This document shows positions 34,500-42,697 of a stretch of DNA of 64,000 nt, one piece after another. The notes beneath the pieces are model-generated. The model did not search any database. It saw only the letters and a program-made list of their open reading frames with translations, and was not told the origin of the DNA. The DNA comes from Amycolatopsis acidicola (lineage in GTDB: Bacteria > Actinomycetota > Actinomycetes > Mycobacteriales > Pseudonocardiaceae): assembly GCF_007713735.2 (NCBI RefSeq), contig NZ_VMNW02000001.1, forward strand, positions 248,001-312,000. The letters run 5' to 3'. Position numbers and translations under genes: made by a program. Every line of letters begins with the position of its first letter. Position 1 is the first letter of the stretch.

Positions 34500-36114
34500 G
34501 CGCAGGCTCGAAGCCCCCAGTCCCGCGATCGGTCGCGGTGCCTGGCTGGTGGGCCTGCTCGCCGCTGTCCCGCTTCTCGTCACACTCTTCTGGACCGGTC
34601 TGAACCACGACGTCCGGTTTGTGCTTGGTTGCCTTCGTGCCAGCGAAATCGGCCCGGTCGGGGTTTTCGTGCACCGGCCGCTGCTTTACCGGCTGATGCT
34701 TGTGCCGGCGATGCACCTCTCGTCGGAGACGGAGATCCGGCTCGCCGCGCTGGTACTCGTCGCGCTCGTCGCTTTGTGGTTGCGCGCCTCGCTTCGGCGC
34801 CCGGAGGCCTCGATCATCGCGCTCGCGGTCGGGCTGGCGCTCGCGCTTTCGCCGAACTGGGATTTCCTGCAGCCGGAGTGGCTCGCCGGTCTCTTCGCCA
34901 CGGCCGCCGTCGCCGGCGCGCTGTGGCCGAAAAGGCTGTGGCTGTCGGCGATCCTGGGCGGTCTCGGTGCGGCGCTCGCGGTGCTGGTGAAGTTCACGAC
35001 CGCGCCGACTGCCTTGCTGGCCATCGGTGTCGTGGTGCTGGTGGACCGGCGCCGGGCCTTGTGGATGACGGTGGCGGCCGCGGTGCTCGGCCCGGCCCTG
35101 TTCGGCCTCAGTGTGCTCGCCGAACCGCGGGAATGGCGCTGGTTCCACGAGTTCTCGGCGCTCAACGGGAGTTCTCCGCTCAACGGCGGGGAAATCGATC
35201 TGATCGCGCTGGGCAGGCTGATCGTCAACGAGGCTTTGCAGAACCCGTTGTTCGCGCTGCTGCCGGTGAGCGTCGTGGTGTTGCTGCGGCTACGACGCGG
35301 CTGGTGGGTTTTGTTGCTCGCAGTGGGTGTGCTCGCTGTTTCCGCCACGGCCTTGTTGCAGGCGCAGTGGTTCCAGTACCACCTGACGCCGTTGTTGCCG
35401 CTGGCAGCGGGCGTATGGGCGCTGGCCGTCGGCCGCTGGTGCGTCGAGTACCGGCACCCGCCGTGGACGCTGGTGGCGTTCACCGCTGTGCTCGCCGGGG
35501 TGGCGCCGTGGGTGGCGGCCCAGCCGGAGGAGTGGCGGCACGCGCACCAGGCCCCGGCCTACTGGGTGCTCGGCGGTGTCGTCCTGCTCGGCTGCGTCCT
35601 GGCCGCGGTCGAGCCCGCGCGGGCCGGCGGCAGGCCGATGCTCGTGGTGCCCGCGCTGGTGACCGTGGCCGCGCTGTCCGTGCAGGTTTGGCCCAGCAGC
35701 CCGTATTCCTTCGACTTCAGCGCCGCCGACAGCCGCAACACCGACCGCGTCAACATGACCACCCGGCTCGCCGGGCAGCTCCCGGCGATCCGTGACCGGA
35801 TCGGCGCCGACACGGAAGTGCTGTACCTGGCCTTCGGTGATGTGCCGTACTTCCTCGGCAACCCGACGCCCTGCCGCTACCCGTCACCGACGTTCCTCGC
35901 GCGCAGCACACAGCTTCCGGAGCTGCGTGGCCTCGAAAGCTACGCCGAGAACGCCGCCTGCCTGACCGATCCGCGCGTGCGCTACCTGGTGTGGGTGCGC
36001 GGCTGGCTCGACGTCGACAAGCTGGAACCCCGGCTCGCCCAAGCGATCCGGGACATCTACGACTGTTCGCACCCGCTGCGGACCGACGACGTCGAGGTGT
36101 GCCCGCACCGCTGA
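34483..36114 (+). CDS. Polytopic membrane protein, probable GT-C glycosyltransferase
   Basis: Protein of 543 residues with about eleven hydrophobic spans and a C-terminal extracytoplasmic domain of about 120 residues containing cysteines (PTPCRYPS, ENAACLTD, YDCSHPL, VEVCPHR). The first loop, TGLNHDVRFVLGCLRASEIGP, has the acidic residue expected in GT-C enzymes, and VHRPLLYRL follows. It closes the nonulosonate operon and might transfer or flip a lipid-linked sugar. ATG at 34483; adjacent GTG codons at 34486 and 34489 are alternatives. No specific family is recognised. Convergent with bpa 20 bases downstream. Confidence 0.7.
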   Translation: MVVATERRLEAPSPAIGRGAWLVGLLAAVPLLVTLFWTGLNHDVRFVLGCLRASEIGPVGVFVHRPLLYRLMLVPAMHLSSETEIRLAALVLVALVALWLRASLRRPEASIIALAVGLALALSPNWDFLQPEWLAGLFATAAVAGALWPKRLWLSAILGGLGAALAVLVKFTTAPTALLAIGVVVLVDRRRALWMTVAAAVLGPALFGLSVLAEPREWRWFHEFSALNGSSPLNGGEIDLIALGRLIVNEALQNPLFALLPVSVVVLLRLRRGWWVLLLAVGVLAVSATALLQAQWFQYHLTPLLPLAAGVWALAVGRWCVEYRHPPWTLVAFTAVLAGVAPWVAAQPEEWRHAHQAPAYWVLGGVVLLGCVLAAVEPARAGGRPMLVVPALVTVAALSVQVWPSSPYSFDFSAADSRNTDRVNMTTRLAGQLPAIRDRIGADTEVLYLAFGDVPYFLGNPTPCRYPSPTFLARSTQLPELRGLESYAENAACLTDPRVRYLVWVRGWLDVDKLEPRLAQAIRDIYDCSHPLRTDDVEVCPHR

Positions 36115-36134
36115 CCGTCCCGTGTGGACGTTCG

Positions 36135-36692
36135 CTACAGGTACTGGCCGGTGCCGCTGATCCCCGGCGTCGGGGCTTCGCCACGGGCCGCGGAGGCGCC
36201 AGGCGGGAGGCCGCGGCGCATCTGCTCCAGCTGCACCCTGGCCGCCATCTGCTGGGCGAACAGCGCCGTCTGGATGCCGTGGAACAGGCCTTCGAGCCAG
36301 CCGACGAGCTGGGCCTGCGCTATCCGCAGCTCCGCGTCCGACGGGGTGGAGTCCTCCGTGAACGGGCGCACGAGGCGCTCCAGCTCGCTCTGCAGCTCCG
36401 GCGCGAGCGCCTGCTCCAGCTCCTTCACCGACGTCTGGTGGATCTCGCGCAGCCGGGCCCGGCTCGCGTCGTCCAGCGGGGCGGCGCGCACCTCCTCCAG
36501 CAGCTGCTTGATCATCGTGCCGATGCGCATCACCTTGGCGGGCTCTTCGACCAGGTCACCGACCGACTCCTGCTGCTCGTCGGAGTCCGAACCGATCCGT
36601 GCCGTGCCCACCGGGGAACCATCGGGGCCGACGACCACGACGTGGTCCGGCTGCTCGTCCGAGTGGTTGCTGTTGTAGTTCGGCTGGGTCAT
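36135..36692 (-). CDS. bpa: Bacterial proteasome activator Bpa
   Basis: Ring-forming, ATP-independent activator of the 20S proteasome. The protein has 185 residues: an acidic disordered N-terminus, a four-helix core (VMRIGTMIKQLLEEVRAAPLDDASRARLREIH, then ELQSELERLVRPF, LRIAQAQLVGWLEGLFHGIQ, QMAARVQLEQM), a flexible tail and the C-terminal GQYL motif that docks into the proteasome. Size and order match Rv3780. Its place beside the galactan genes is also the mycobacterial order. The proteasome genes themselves are not in this window. Confidence 0.95.
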   Translation of the reverse strand: MTQPNYNSNHSDEQPDHVVVVGPDGSPVGTARIGSDSDEQQESVGDLVEEPAKVMRIGTMIKQLLEEVRAAPLDDASRARLREIHQTSVKELEQALAPELQSELERLVRPFTEDSTPSDAELRIAQAQLVGWLEGLFHGIQTALFAQQMAARVQLEQMRRGLPPGASAARGEAPTPGISGTGQYL

Positions 36693-36823
36693 TGCTCCAT
36701 CCTGGCCTGGTCGGCGTCACAAGGGTCTGACGAGTCCGAGCCTAGCCTGATTCGCGGGGTCACCGCCGCGCGCACGCCAACCCCGAACGCGCAGCGAAAT
36801 TACCCCTCCGTACGGTGTCTCAC

Positions 36824-38023
36824 ATGGCGTTCGACGTCGCTCGAATTCGTGGGTTGTTCCCCGCGCTGGGTGACGGCTGGATCCACTTCGACGGCCCTGC
36901 CGGAATGCTGGTACCCGAACAGGTGGCCTCAGCCGTGTCCACGGCGATGCGTGCCCCGGTTTCCGGACCTGGCGGCGCGTTTCCGGCATCCCAGCGTGCG
37001 GAGAGCATCGTGACCGCGGCACGGCGCGCGGTGGCGGATCTCGTCGGCACCGACCCGGCGGGTGTCGTGCTCGGGTCGAGCGCGGCCGTGTTGCTGCGCC
37101 GCCTCGTCGACGCGATGTCCGAGCGCTGGCAGCTGGCCGACGAGGTCGTGGTGTCCAGACTGGACGAGAACGCCAACCTGGCCCCGTGGCGGCACGCGGC
37201 GAAGCGGATCGGCGCCATCGTGCGCTGGGGCGAGATCGACATCGAGACGTGCGAACTGCCGGCGTGGCAGTACGAAAACCTGGTCGGACCACGCACGAAA
37301 GCCGTCGCCATCACCGCGGCGTCGGGTTCCGTCGGCACCAGGCCGGACGTGCCGACGGTGGCCGAGTTCGCGAAGCGGGTCGGCGCGATGGTGGTCGTCG
37401 ACGCCAGCTACGCGGCCCCCTTCATTCCGCTCGACGCGCAGGCGCTCGGCGCCGACGTGGTCGTGGTGTCCGCGCAGGCATGGGGTGGTCCCGCGGTCGG
37501 CGCGCTGGCCTTCCGCGACCCGGAGATGTTGGAGCGACTGCCTTCCGTGTCGCTGGAGCCGAACGCCCGTGGCCCCGCGAGGCTCGAGCTCGGCCCGCAC
37601 GCGTACCCGTTGCTCGCCGGCCTCATCGCCTCGATCGACTACCTCGCCGGGCTCGACGACGCCGCGACGGGCTCCCGTCGCGAGCGCCTGGTGACCTCGC
37701 TCGGGTCCGCGAAGTCGTACCACGCGGGACTGTTGCAGCAGCTGACGACGGAACTTCGGTCGCTGCCGCACGTGATGGTGATCGGTGACGCCATGCGACG
37801 GATCCCCGCGCTGGCGTTCGCGGTGGCGGGCAAGAAGGCGTTCGAGGTGGCGGATTACCTGGCGTCCCAAGGCCTGTGTGCGTTCGCCGACGACGGCACC
37901 GACGGCGTGTTCGAGGCGCTCGGGGTGGGCGAGGTCGGCGGCGCGGTGCGCATCGGCCTCGCCCACTACTCGAACGTCTTCGAGATCAACCAGCTCGTCC
38001 GCGTACTGGAGGAACTCCGCTAA
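36824..38023 (+). CDS. Class-V aminotransferase-fold protein lacking the PLP lysine (Rv3778c-type)
   Basis: Protein of 399 residues with the fold of cysteine desulfurase-type enzymes: GDGWIHFDGPAGMLVP, LGSSAAVLLRRL, SRLDENANLAPWRHAAKR, VVVDASYAAPF with the PLP-binding aspartate (D193). At the place where the Schiff-base lysine normally lies (SAHKWGGP), the sequence is SAQAWGGP (Q218, A219), so both the histidine and the lysine are replaced. Unless another lysine serves, it cannot be a normal PLP enzyme. ATG at 36824 is chosen over GTG 36815; no clear ribosome site. In mycobacteria the homologue has the same neighbours. Role unknown. Confidence 0.85.
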   Translation: MAFDVARIRGLFPALGDGWIHFDGPAGMLVPEQVASAVSTAMRAPVSGPGGAFPASQRAESIVTAARRAVADLVGTDPAGVVLGSSAAVLLRRLVDAMSERWQLADEVVVSRLDENANLAPWRHAAKRIGAIVRWGEIDIETCELPAWQYENLVGPRTKAVAITAASGSVGTRPDVPTVAEFAKRVGAMVVVDASYAAPFIPLDAQALGADVVVVSAQAWGGPAVGALAFRDPEMLERLPSVSLEPNARGPARLELGPHAYPLLAGLIASIDYLAGLDDAATGSRRERLVTSLGSAKSYHAGLLQQLTTELRSLPHVMVIGDAMRRIPALAFAVAGKKAFEVADYLASQGLCAFADDGTDGVFEALGVGEVGGAVRIGLAHYSNVFEINQLVRVLEELR

Positions 38024-38072
38024 TCCCACCCGCCGGCCCGACCACCACCCCTGACGGACACGCTGCGCGCGG

Positions 38073-39050
38073 CTAGCCCCCCGCCGTAAGCAGAACCTTC
38101 CCGAACACTCCGCCTTCATCCAGTGCGCGGTGCGCGTCGGCGGCCTCGGCGAGCGGGATGGCCTGGCCGATCACCGGCTGCACGGAGCCTTCCTTGACCA
38201 AGGGCCACAGCCGTTCCCGCACGTCCGCGACGATCCGGCCCTTGTCGTCCACCGGGCGGGCGCGCAACGTGGTCGCGCCGACGCGGCCGCGTTTGCCGAT
38301 CAGCTTGGCGATGTTCAGCTCGGCCTTGATCCCGCCCTGCATCCCGATGATCGCGAGCCTGCCGTTGGTCGCGAGCGCGTCGATGTTGCGGTCGAGGTAC
38401 GCGGCGCCCATGTTGTCGAGGATGACGTCCGCGCCGCCGGTCTCCTTCTGCAGCTCGGCGACGAAGTCCTGTTCGCGGTAGTTGATCGCGATGTCGGCGC
38501 CGAGCTGGCGGCAACGCTCCAGCCGTTCCGCCGAACCCGCCGTGACGGCCACCGTCGCGCCGAGCGCCTTGCCGACCTGGATGGCGTGTGTGCCGATGCC
38601 GCCCGCGCCGCCGTGCACCAGCAGCACTTCGCCCTCGCGCAGGCCCGCTTCCATCACGACGTTCGACCAGACAGTGCAGGCCACCTCGGGCAACGCCGCG
38701 GAAGCGACGAGGCTTACTTCGCCGGGCACCGGCAGTAGTTGCACCGCGGGAACCGCGACCTTCTCCGCGTACCCGCCACCCGCGAGCAGCGCGCACACCT
38801 CGTCGCCGACCTGCCAGCCCTCGACGCCTTCGCCGAGCTCCGCGATCGTGCCCGAACACTCGAGGCCCAGGATGTCGCTGGCGCCCTTCGGCGGCGGGTA
38901 TTTGCCTTGCCGCTGCATCAGATCCGCCCTGTTGACAGCACTGGCGGCGACGTTCAGCAGCACCTCGCCCGTGCCGGGGACCGGATCGGGCACCTCGGTC
39001 CACTCGAGGTTTTCGGGGCCGCCGGGTTCACGAATGGTGATCGCACGCAT
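38073..39050 (-). CDS. NADPH:quinone oxidoreductase, zinc-independent alcohol dehydrogenase-like (Rv3777-type)
   Basis: MDR-family oxidoreductase of 325 residues. MRAITIREPGGPENLEW and NRADLMQRQGKYPPPKGASDILGLECSG form the catalytic domain, and LVHGGAGGIGTHAIQVGKALGATV is the NADP-binding Rossmann motif. There are no zinc-binding cysteines, as in quinone oxidoreductases. The start at 39050 is set by the family N-terminus; the open frame upstream belongs to a shadow of the metallopeptidase gene. It is convergent with the aminotransferase-like gene. Confidence 0.92.
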   Translation of the reverse strand: MRAITIREPGGPENLEWTEVPDPVPGTGEVLLNVAASAVNRADLMQRQGKYPPPKGASDILGLECSGTIAELGEGVEGWQVGDEVCALLAGGGYAEKVAVPAVQLLPVPGEVSLVASAALPEVACTVWSNVVMEAGLREGEVLLVHGGAGGIGTHAIQVGKALGATVAVTAGSAERLERCRQLGADIAINYREQDFVAELQKETGGADVILDNMGAAYLDRNIDALATNGRLAIIGMQGGIKAELNIAKLIGKRGRVGATTLRARPVDDKGRIVADVRERLWPLVKEGSVQPVIGQAIPLAEAADAHRALDEGGVFGKVLLTAGG

Positions 39051-39109
39051 GGGCCCGACCCTATCCGCGGCCCGCGTCCGACCGCAGTCTTGACGTCCAG
39101 CAGTGGCTG

Positions 39110-40030
39110 TCAGCCCAGGTTCTTCGCGTTGAAGGTGTCGCATTTGGTGGGATCGCCTGTGGAGAACCCGGTGTTGAACCACTTCTCGCGCTGCGCGGAC
39201 GTGCCGTGGGTGAACTGCGAGGTGTCCACCTTGCCGTTGCCGAGGTTCTTCTGGATGTAGTCGTCGCCGATGCGGGAGGCGGTGTCGAGGGCCCGCTGCA
39301 CGTCGTCCTGGGTGACGTCGGTGATCAGCGGTTTGCCGCTGGACGACGGGGTTGTGGTGGCGTGATTGCCCCACACCCCGGCGTAGCAGTCGGCCTGCAG
39401 CTCGAGCCGGACCGAGCCGGACGTCGGCCCGGAGCCGCTGCCCGCGCGGTTCGAGGTGCCCAGGAGGTTCTGGATGTGGTGGCCGTACTCGTGGGCGAGC
39501 ACGTAGGCCTCGGCGAAGGGACCGCCATCGGCGCCGAAGCGGGTCTGCAGTTCCTGGAAGAACGACAGGTCGATGTAGACCTCGGAGTCGGCGGGGCAGT
39601 AGAAGGGGCCGGTGTCGGAGGTGGCGCTGCCACAGCCCGTGCGGACGCCGCCGTTGAAGAAGTTGGTGGTGGCCTTGCGGTAGGTGCGCCCGGAGCGGGC
39701 GAACTGGCCGTCCCAGTAGTCCTGGATCGAGTTGATCATGGCGACCACGGCGCAGTCGTGGTTGCGGTTGGCGTCGGCGCCGGTGCGGCATTCGGAGGCG
39801 AGCGAGCTGTTGCTGACCTGCTGGCCGGAGCCGAGCTGGCTGAGCCCGGCGGCGTTGCTGGACGGGCCGATGCCGCCGACCTGGCTGAGCACGAAGTAGA
39901 TGATCACGCCGACCACGCCGAGCCCGCCGCCACCCAGTACGACCCGGCCGCCGATACCCCCGCCACCTCCGCCGCCGCGGAGATCGGAGACCTCGGATGC
40001 GTCGAGCCCTGCGTCGTCGTCGAACCTCAC
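39110..40030 (-). CDS. Membrane-anchored neutral zinc metallopeptidase (YpfJ family)
   Basis: Protein of 306 residues starting VRFDDDAGLD, the usual MRFDD start of the family. A Gly-rich stretch and one membrane span (GLGVVGVIIYFVLSQVGG) anchor it, and the catalytic domain lies outside. The zinc site is LAHEYGHHIQNLLG with a downstream glutamate in LELQADCYAGVWG. Four cysteines (ECRTG, HDCAV, TGCGS, FYCPA) could form disulfides. GTG at 40030 is chosen from the family start; a TATGCT hexamer lies 8 bases before it and no ribosome site is seen, so a leaderless mRNA is possible. Substrate unknown. Confidence 0.9.
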   Translation of the reverse strand: MRFDDDAGLDASEVSDLRGGGGGGGIGGRVVLGGGGLGVVGVIIYFVLSQVGGIGPSSNAAGLSQLGSGQQVSNSSLASECRTGADANRNHDCAVVAMINSIQDYWDGQFARSGRTYRKATTNFFNGGVRTGCGSATSDTGPFYCPADSEVYIDLSFFQELQTRFGADGGPFAEAYVLAHEYGHHIQNLLGTSNRAGSGSGPTSGSVRLELQADCYAGVWGNHATTTPSSSGKPLITDVTQDDVQRALDTASRIGDDYIQKNLGNGKVDTSQFTHGTSAQREKWFNTGFSTGDPTKCDTFNAKNLG

Positions 40031-40508
40031 GAGGCGGGAGCATACCGACACGACCCTGGGTGCGGTCCACGTCGGAACCGCACCCAGGTTTCTTCGAGGT
40101 TGTCATCGTGTTCGGCGGTTGGCTGCCTCTCGGGCCGGCGACTCGCATTGCCGGTGCGTGCACGGAGACAGCACCTGGAGGCAGGCTAGAACGTCGCCGT
40201 TGATGCGCGAGAGGTTGATCGAGCGCATGGCGTTGACACCCGTGCTGCTCGCATTCGCGACCGGGCTGGACTCACCCCATCCCGGCCGTGGGTACACAGC
40301 CGGCAGTCAACCGCGAGGGATCATTCGCCATTGAATCACCTGGCCTCTCCCGGTGGACGGCCCCGCGCGGCACACCTCGGTGATGCGCCCCTGTCCTGGG
40401 GTCGATCCTTCCGTTGTCAACCAGGATGCGCCTTCTCTCGGCGAGTCTCAACCATTCCGTTATCCCTCTTCCGGGCCTATTCTGGGTCGGCGGATAGGGT
40501 TCCCTGTC
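40031..40508. promoter_or_regulatory. 478-bp divergent intergenic region with a strong stem-loop at 40055-40088
   Basis: CCTGGGTGCGGT (40055-40066) and ACCGCACCCAGG (40077-40088) form a perfect 12-bp inverted repeat with a 10-base loop, 25 bases upstream of the metallopeptidase start. It could be an operator, or a stop for transcription entering from the right. The rest of the region shows no gene I can support; short open frames there look like chance. A TATTCT hexamer at about 40479 may serve the MarR gene. Confidence 0.5.
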
Positions 40509-40967
40509 ATGGGCGATGTGCGCTGGTTGAGCGAGCCGGAGATGCGCGCCTGGCGGTCCTACATCGTGGCGACGATGGGGTTGCGCCAGCGGCTGCACCG
40601 CGAGATGAGCGAATCCCACGACATCTCACTGACCGACTACGAGGTGCTCGTCGTGCTCGATGAGGGCGGGCGCGTGCGGATGTCGGAACTGGCGAGCCTG
40701 CTCGGCTCCACGAAGAGCAGGCTGTCGCACCAGATCGGCCGGATGGAAGACGCCGGCTACGTACGCCGCGTCGCCGACCCTGAGGACAAGCGCGGGGTGG
40801 CCGCCGAACTGACCGACACCGGGCACGCCATGCTGGAAAAATGCGCCCCCACCCACGTCGAAGGCGTGCGGACACACCTGATCGACCTGCTGACCACCGA
40901 GGAACAGACGCTGCTGGCGAAGGCCTTCCACCGGGTCGAGGAACACCTGCACCAGCTGGACGAGTGA
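40509..40967 (+). CDS. MarR-family transcriptional regulator
   Basis: Winged-helix repressor of 152 residues. The DNA-binding domain shows ISLTDYEVLVVLDEGGRVRMSELASLLGSTKSRLSHQIGRMEDAGYVRR and the wing DPEDKRGVAAELTDTG, all in the usual MarR positions, with flanking dimerisation helices. ATG at 40509 gives MGDVRWLSEPEMRAWRSYI, the common start of this actinobacterial subgroup. It lies divergently from the metallopeptidase gene and just before tRNA-Ser. Ligand and targets unknown. Confidence 0.92.
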   Translation: MGDVRWLSEPEMRAWRSYIVATMGLRQRLHREMSESHDISLTDYEVLVVLDEGGRVRMSELASLLGSTKSRLSHQIGRMEDAGYVRRVADPEDKRGVAAELTDTGHAMLEKCAPTHVEGVRTHLIDLLTTEEQTLLAKAFHRVEEHLHQLDE

Positions 40968-40987
40968 CGGGCTACCCTGCACTTTAG

Positions 40988-41072
40988 GGAAGCGTGGCAG
41001 AGCGGCCGAATGCACTCGCCTTGAAAGCGAGCGTCGGGCAACCGACCGGGGGTTCAAATCCCTCCGCTTCCG
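40988..41072 (+). tRNA. tRNA-Ser (UGA)
   Basis: Acceptor arms GGAAGCG (40988) and CGCTTCC (41065-41071) pair. The anticodon stem CTCGC/GCGAG encloses CTTGAAA with anticodon TGA at 41022-41024. A long variable arm (GTCGGGCAACCGAC) and the GGTTCAAATCC T-arm are those of a serine tRNA. CCA is not encoded; TTTTC follows. Confidence 0.97.
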
Positions 41073-41105
41073 CTTTTCTTACGGCTCTACATGGGCCGCC
41101 GCGCA

Positions 41106-41966
41106 TCAGTTCATGGCGAAGTGGATCACCATCCCCGGCCGAGCTTGCGCGGCGCGGTCGACGTCGGTGGACAGGACTACTCCGATGACCGGGTAGCCGC
41201 CCGTGACGGGGTGGTCCGCGAGGAACAGCGTGGGCTGGCCGGAGGGCGGCACCTGTAGCGAGCCGAGCACAATGCCTTCGCTCGGCATCTCTTCGCAGCG
41301 GGTGCGGCTGAGTACCTTGCCGGACAAGCGGATGCCGATCCGGTTGCTCTCCGACGTCACGGCGTACGGCTCGGACACCAGCGTCCGCAGGGCGTCCTCG
41401 GTGAAGAAGTCGGCGCGAGGGCCCGGCGTGATTCGCACGGTTAGCTCGTCCGCGGGCGGCGGGGCCACGGGGGCGATGCCGACAGGGGACCACAGGCCGG
41501 CGGTCCGCCCGACGGGCAGGACATCGTTGCGGCGCAACGGCGGCGGGCCGAGGCCGGACAGCAGATCCGTGGACCGCGAGCCCAGCACGGGCTCGACATC
41601 GAAACCGCCGTGGGCGGCCAGGTACGTGCGCAGGCCGGTGTGTGGCGTGCCGAGGCGCAGGACGGCGCCGGCGGGGAGACGCAGTACCGAGTTCATCGCG
41701 CCGCTGCGCTCGTCGACGGTGATCGGGCACGGCGCGCCCGTGATGGCGACCGTCGTGTCGTGCAGGGCGCGTGCGGTGAAACCGCCGAAGGTGATTTCGA
41801 CGGCGGCCAGCCCTTCTTCGTTGCCTGCCAAGCGATTCGCGAGCCGGAACGACGCGCGGTCCGCCGCGCCGGAGGTGCTCACGCCGACATCGGCATAGCC
41901 GGGCCTGCCCAGATCCTGCACTGTCGCAAGTGGACCGGTGTCGACGATCTCCAGACCAGCACGCAT
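41106..41966 (-). CDS. pxpC: 5-oxoprolinase subunit C (biotin-dependent carboxylase-type, KipA)
   Basis: Protein of 286 residues, the larger of the two subunits that activate 5-oxoproline for ATP-dependent opening to glutamate with PxpA. Family blocks: TGPLATVQDLGRPGYADVGVSTSGAADRAS, NEEGLAAVEITFGG, LGSRSTDLLSGLG, SNRIGIRLSG, EGIVLGSLQVPPSGQP and DHPVTGGYPVIG. The start ATG shares one base with the pxpB stop (TGATG), so translation is coupled. PxpA is not in the window, so it must be elsewhere or replaced. Confidence 0.92.
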   Translation of the reverse strand: MRAGLEIVDTGPLATVQDLGRPGYADVGVSTSGAADRASFRLANRLAGNEEGLAAVEITFGGFTARALHDTTVAITGAPCPITVDERSGAMNSVLRLPAGAVLRLGTPHTGLRTYLAAHGGFDVEPVLGSRSTDLLSGLGPPPLRRNDVLPVGRTAGLWSPVGIAPVAPPPADELTVRITPGPRADFFTEDALRTLVSEPYAVTSESNRIGIRLSGKVLSRTRCEEMPSEGIVLGSLQVPPSGQPTLFLADHPVTGGYPVIGVVLSTDVDRAAQARPGMVIHFAMN

Positions 41967-42571
41967 CAAACGGTCTCCTGGAACCGCACCCGCACCCCGG
42001 GCCGCAGCAGCGCGGGCGGATCGCGGTCGGTCCGCCAGACCTCCAGGTCGGTGTGCCCGATCAGCTGCCACCCGCCGGGCGTGTCCCTCGGATAGATCCC
42101 GCTGAAAGTTCCGTTCAACGCGACCGATCCGGCGGGCACCCTGGTCCGCGCCACCGTGCGGCGGGGCACGTCCAGCCTTGCGCGATCTCCTGACAGGTAA
42201 CCGAAACCCGGGACGAAGCCGCCGAAACTGACTGTCCACTCTGTACTCGTGTGCGCGTCGACGACCTCGAACTCCGTCAGCCCGGTCAACTGGGCGACCG
42301 CGCGCAGATCCTCGCCGTCATAGGCCACCGGCACGCTCACCAGCTCCCGCTCGGCCGCCCGCCTGCCGGGCAGCGCGCGGACCAGCGCCTCGATCTTCTC
42401 GATGTCGGCGTGCTCCGGATCGAGCCGCAGCAACAACGACCGCGCGGCGGGGACGAGTTCGGTCACGCCCTTCGGCAGTTCGGCGGTCAGCGCGGCGTGC
42501 ATGGCCAGCACCTCGGGCAGCTCGCCGAACTCGACGAGCAATCCTGAATCGGCGCAGCGCAAGAGCTTCAT
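41966..42571 (-). CDS. pxpB: 5-oxoprolinase subunit B (KipI-like)
   Basis: Protein of 201 residues: an N-terminal ferredoxin-like part (LLRCADSGLLVEFGELPEVLAMHAALT) and a cyclophilin-like C-terminal domain with VPVAYDGEDLRAVA, FGGFVPGFGYLSGD, RLDVPRRTVARTRVPAGSVAL and YPRDTPGGWQLIG, all diagnostic. It acts with PxpC on 5-oxoproline, a harmful product of glutamine and glutamate cyclisation. It is divergent from the FadR-type regulator with a probable operator between them. Confidence 0.92.
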   Translation of the reverse strand: MKLLRCADSGLLVEFGELPEVLAMHAALTAELPKGVTELVPAARSLLLRLDPEHADIEKIEALVRALPGRRAAERELVSVPVAYDGEDLRAVAQLTGLTEFEVVDAHTSTEWTVSFGGFVPGFGYLSGDRARLDVPRRTVARTRVPAGSVALNGTFSGIYPRDTPGGWQLIGHTDLEVWRTDRDPPALLRPGVRVRFQETV

Positions 42572-42627
42572 CGCCGATCACCGCCTTCCATGGCGCGGGG
42601 CTCCGGTGACCAGGGCCACCCTAGCTA

Positions 42628-42640
42628 ATTGTTGAACAAT
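42628..42640. promoter_or_regulatory. FadR-type operator between pxpBC and its regulator
   Basis: ATTGTT-G-AACAAT is a perfect 13-bp palindrome of the TTGT-N3-ACAA type bound by GntR/FCD regulators. It lies 58 bases before the regulator ATG and 57 bases before pxpB, in a visibly AT-rich patch. A further TTGT-like half site is at 42653. Confidence 0.72.
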
Positions 42641-42697
42641 CCTGCAAGGATCTTGTGCAACTTTCTTGTTAAACTCGCCCCGACGAGTGGAGGCCCG

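Noticed and set aside
38073..40163. Single 696-codon minus-strand protein joining the oxidoreductase with upstream sequence
   Set aside because: The upstream part is out of frame with the metallopeptidase gene it covers; the oxidoreductase start is MRAITIREPGG at 39050.
40103..40297. Small minus-strand open frame in the 40-kb intergenic region
   Set aside because: No ribosome site or recognisable similarity, Cys/Arg-rich random-like composition.
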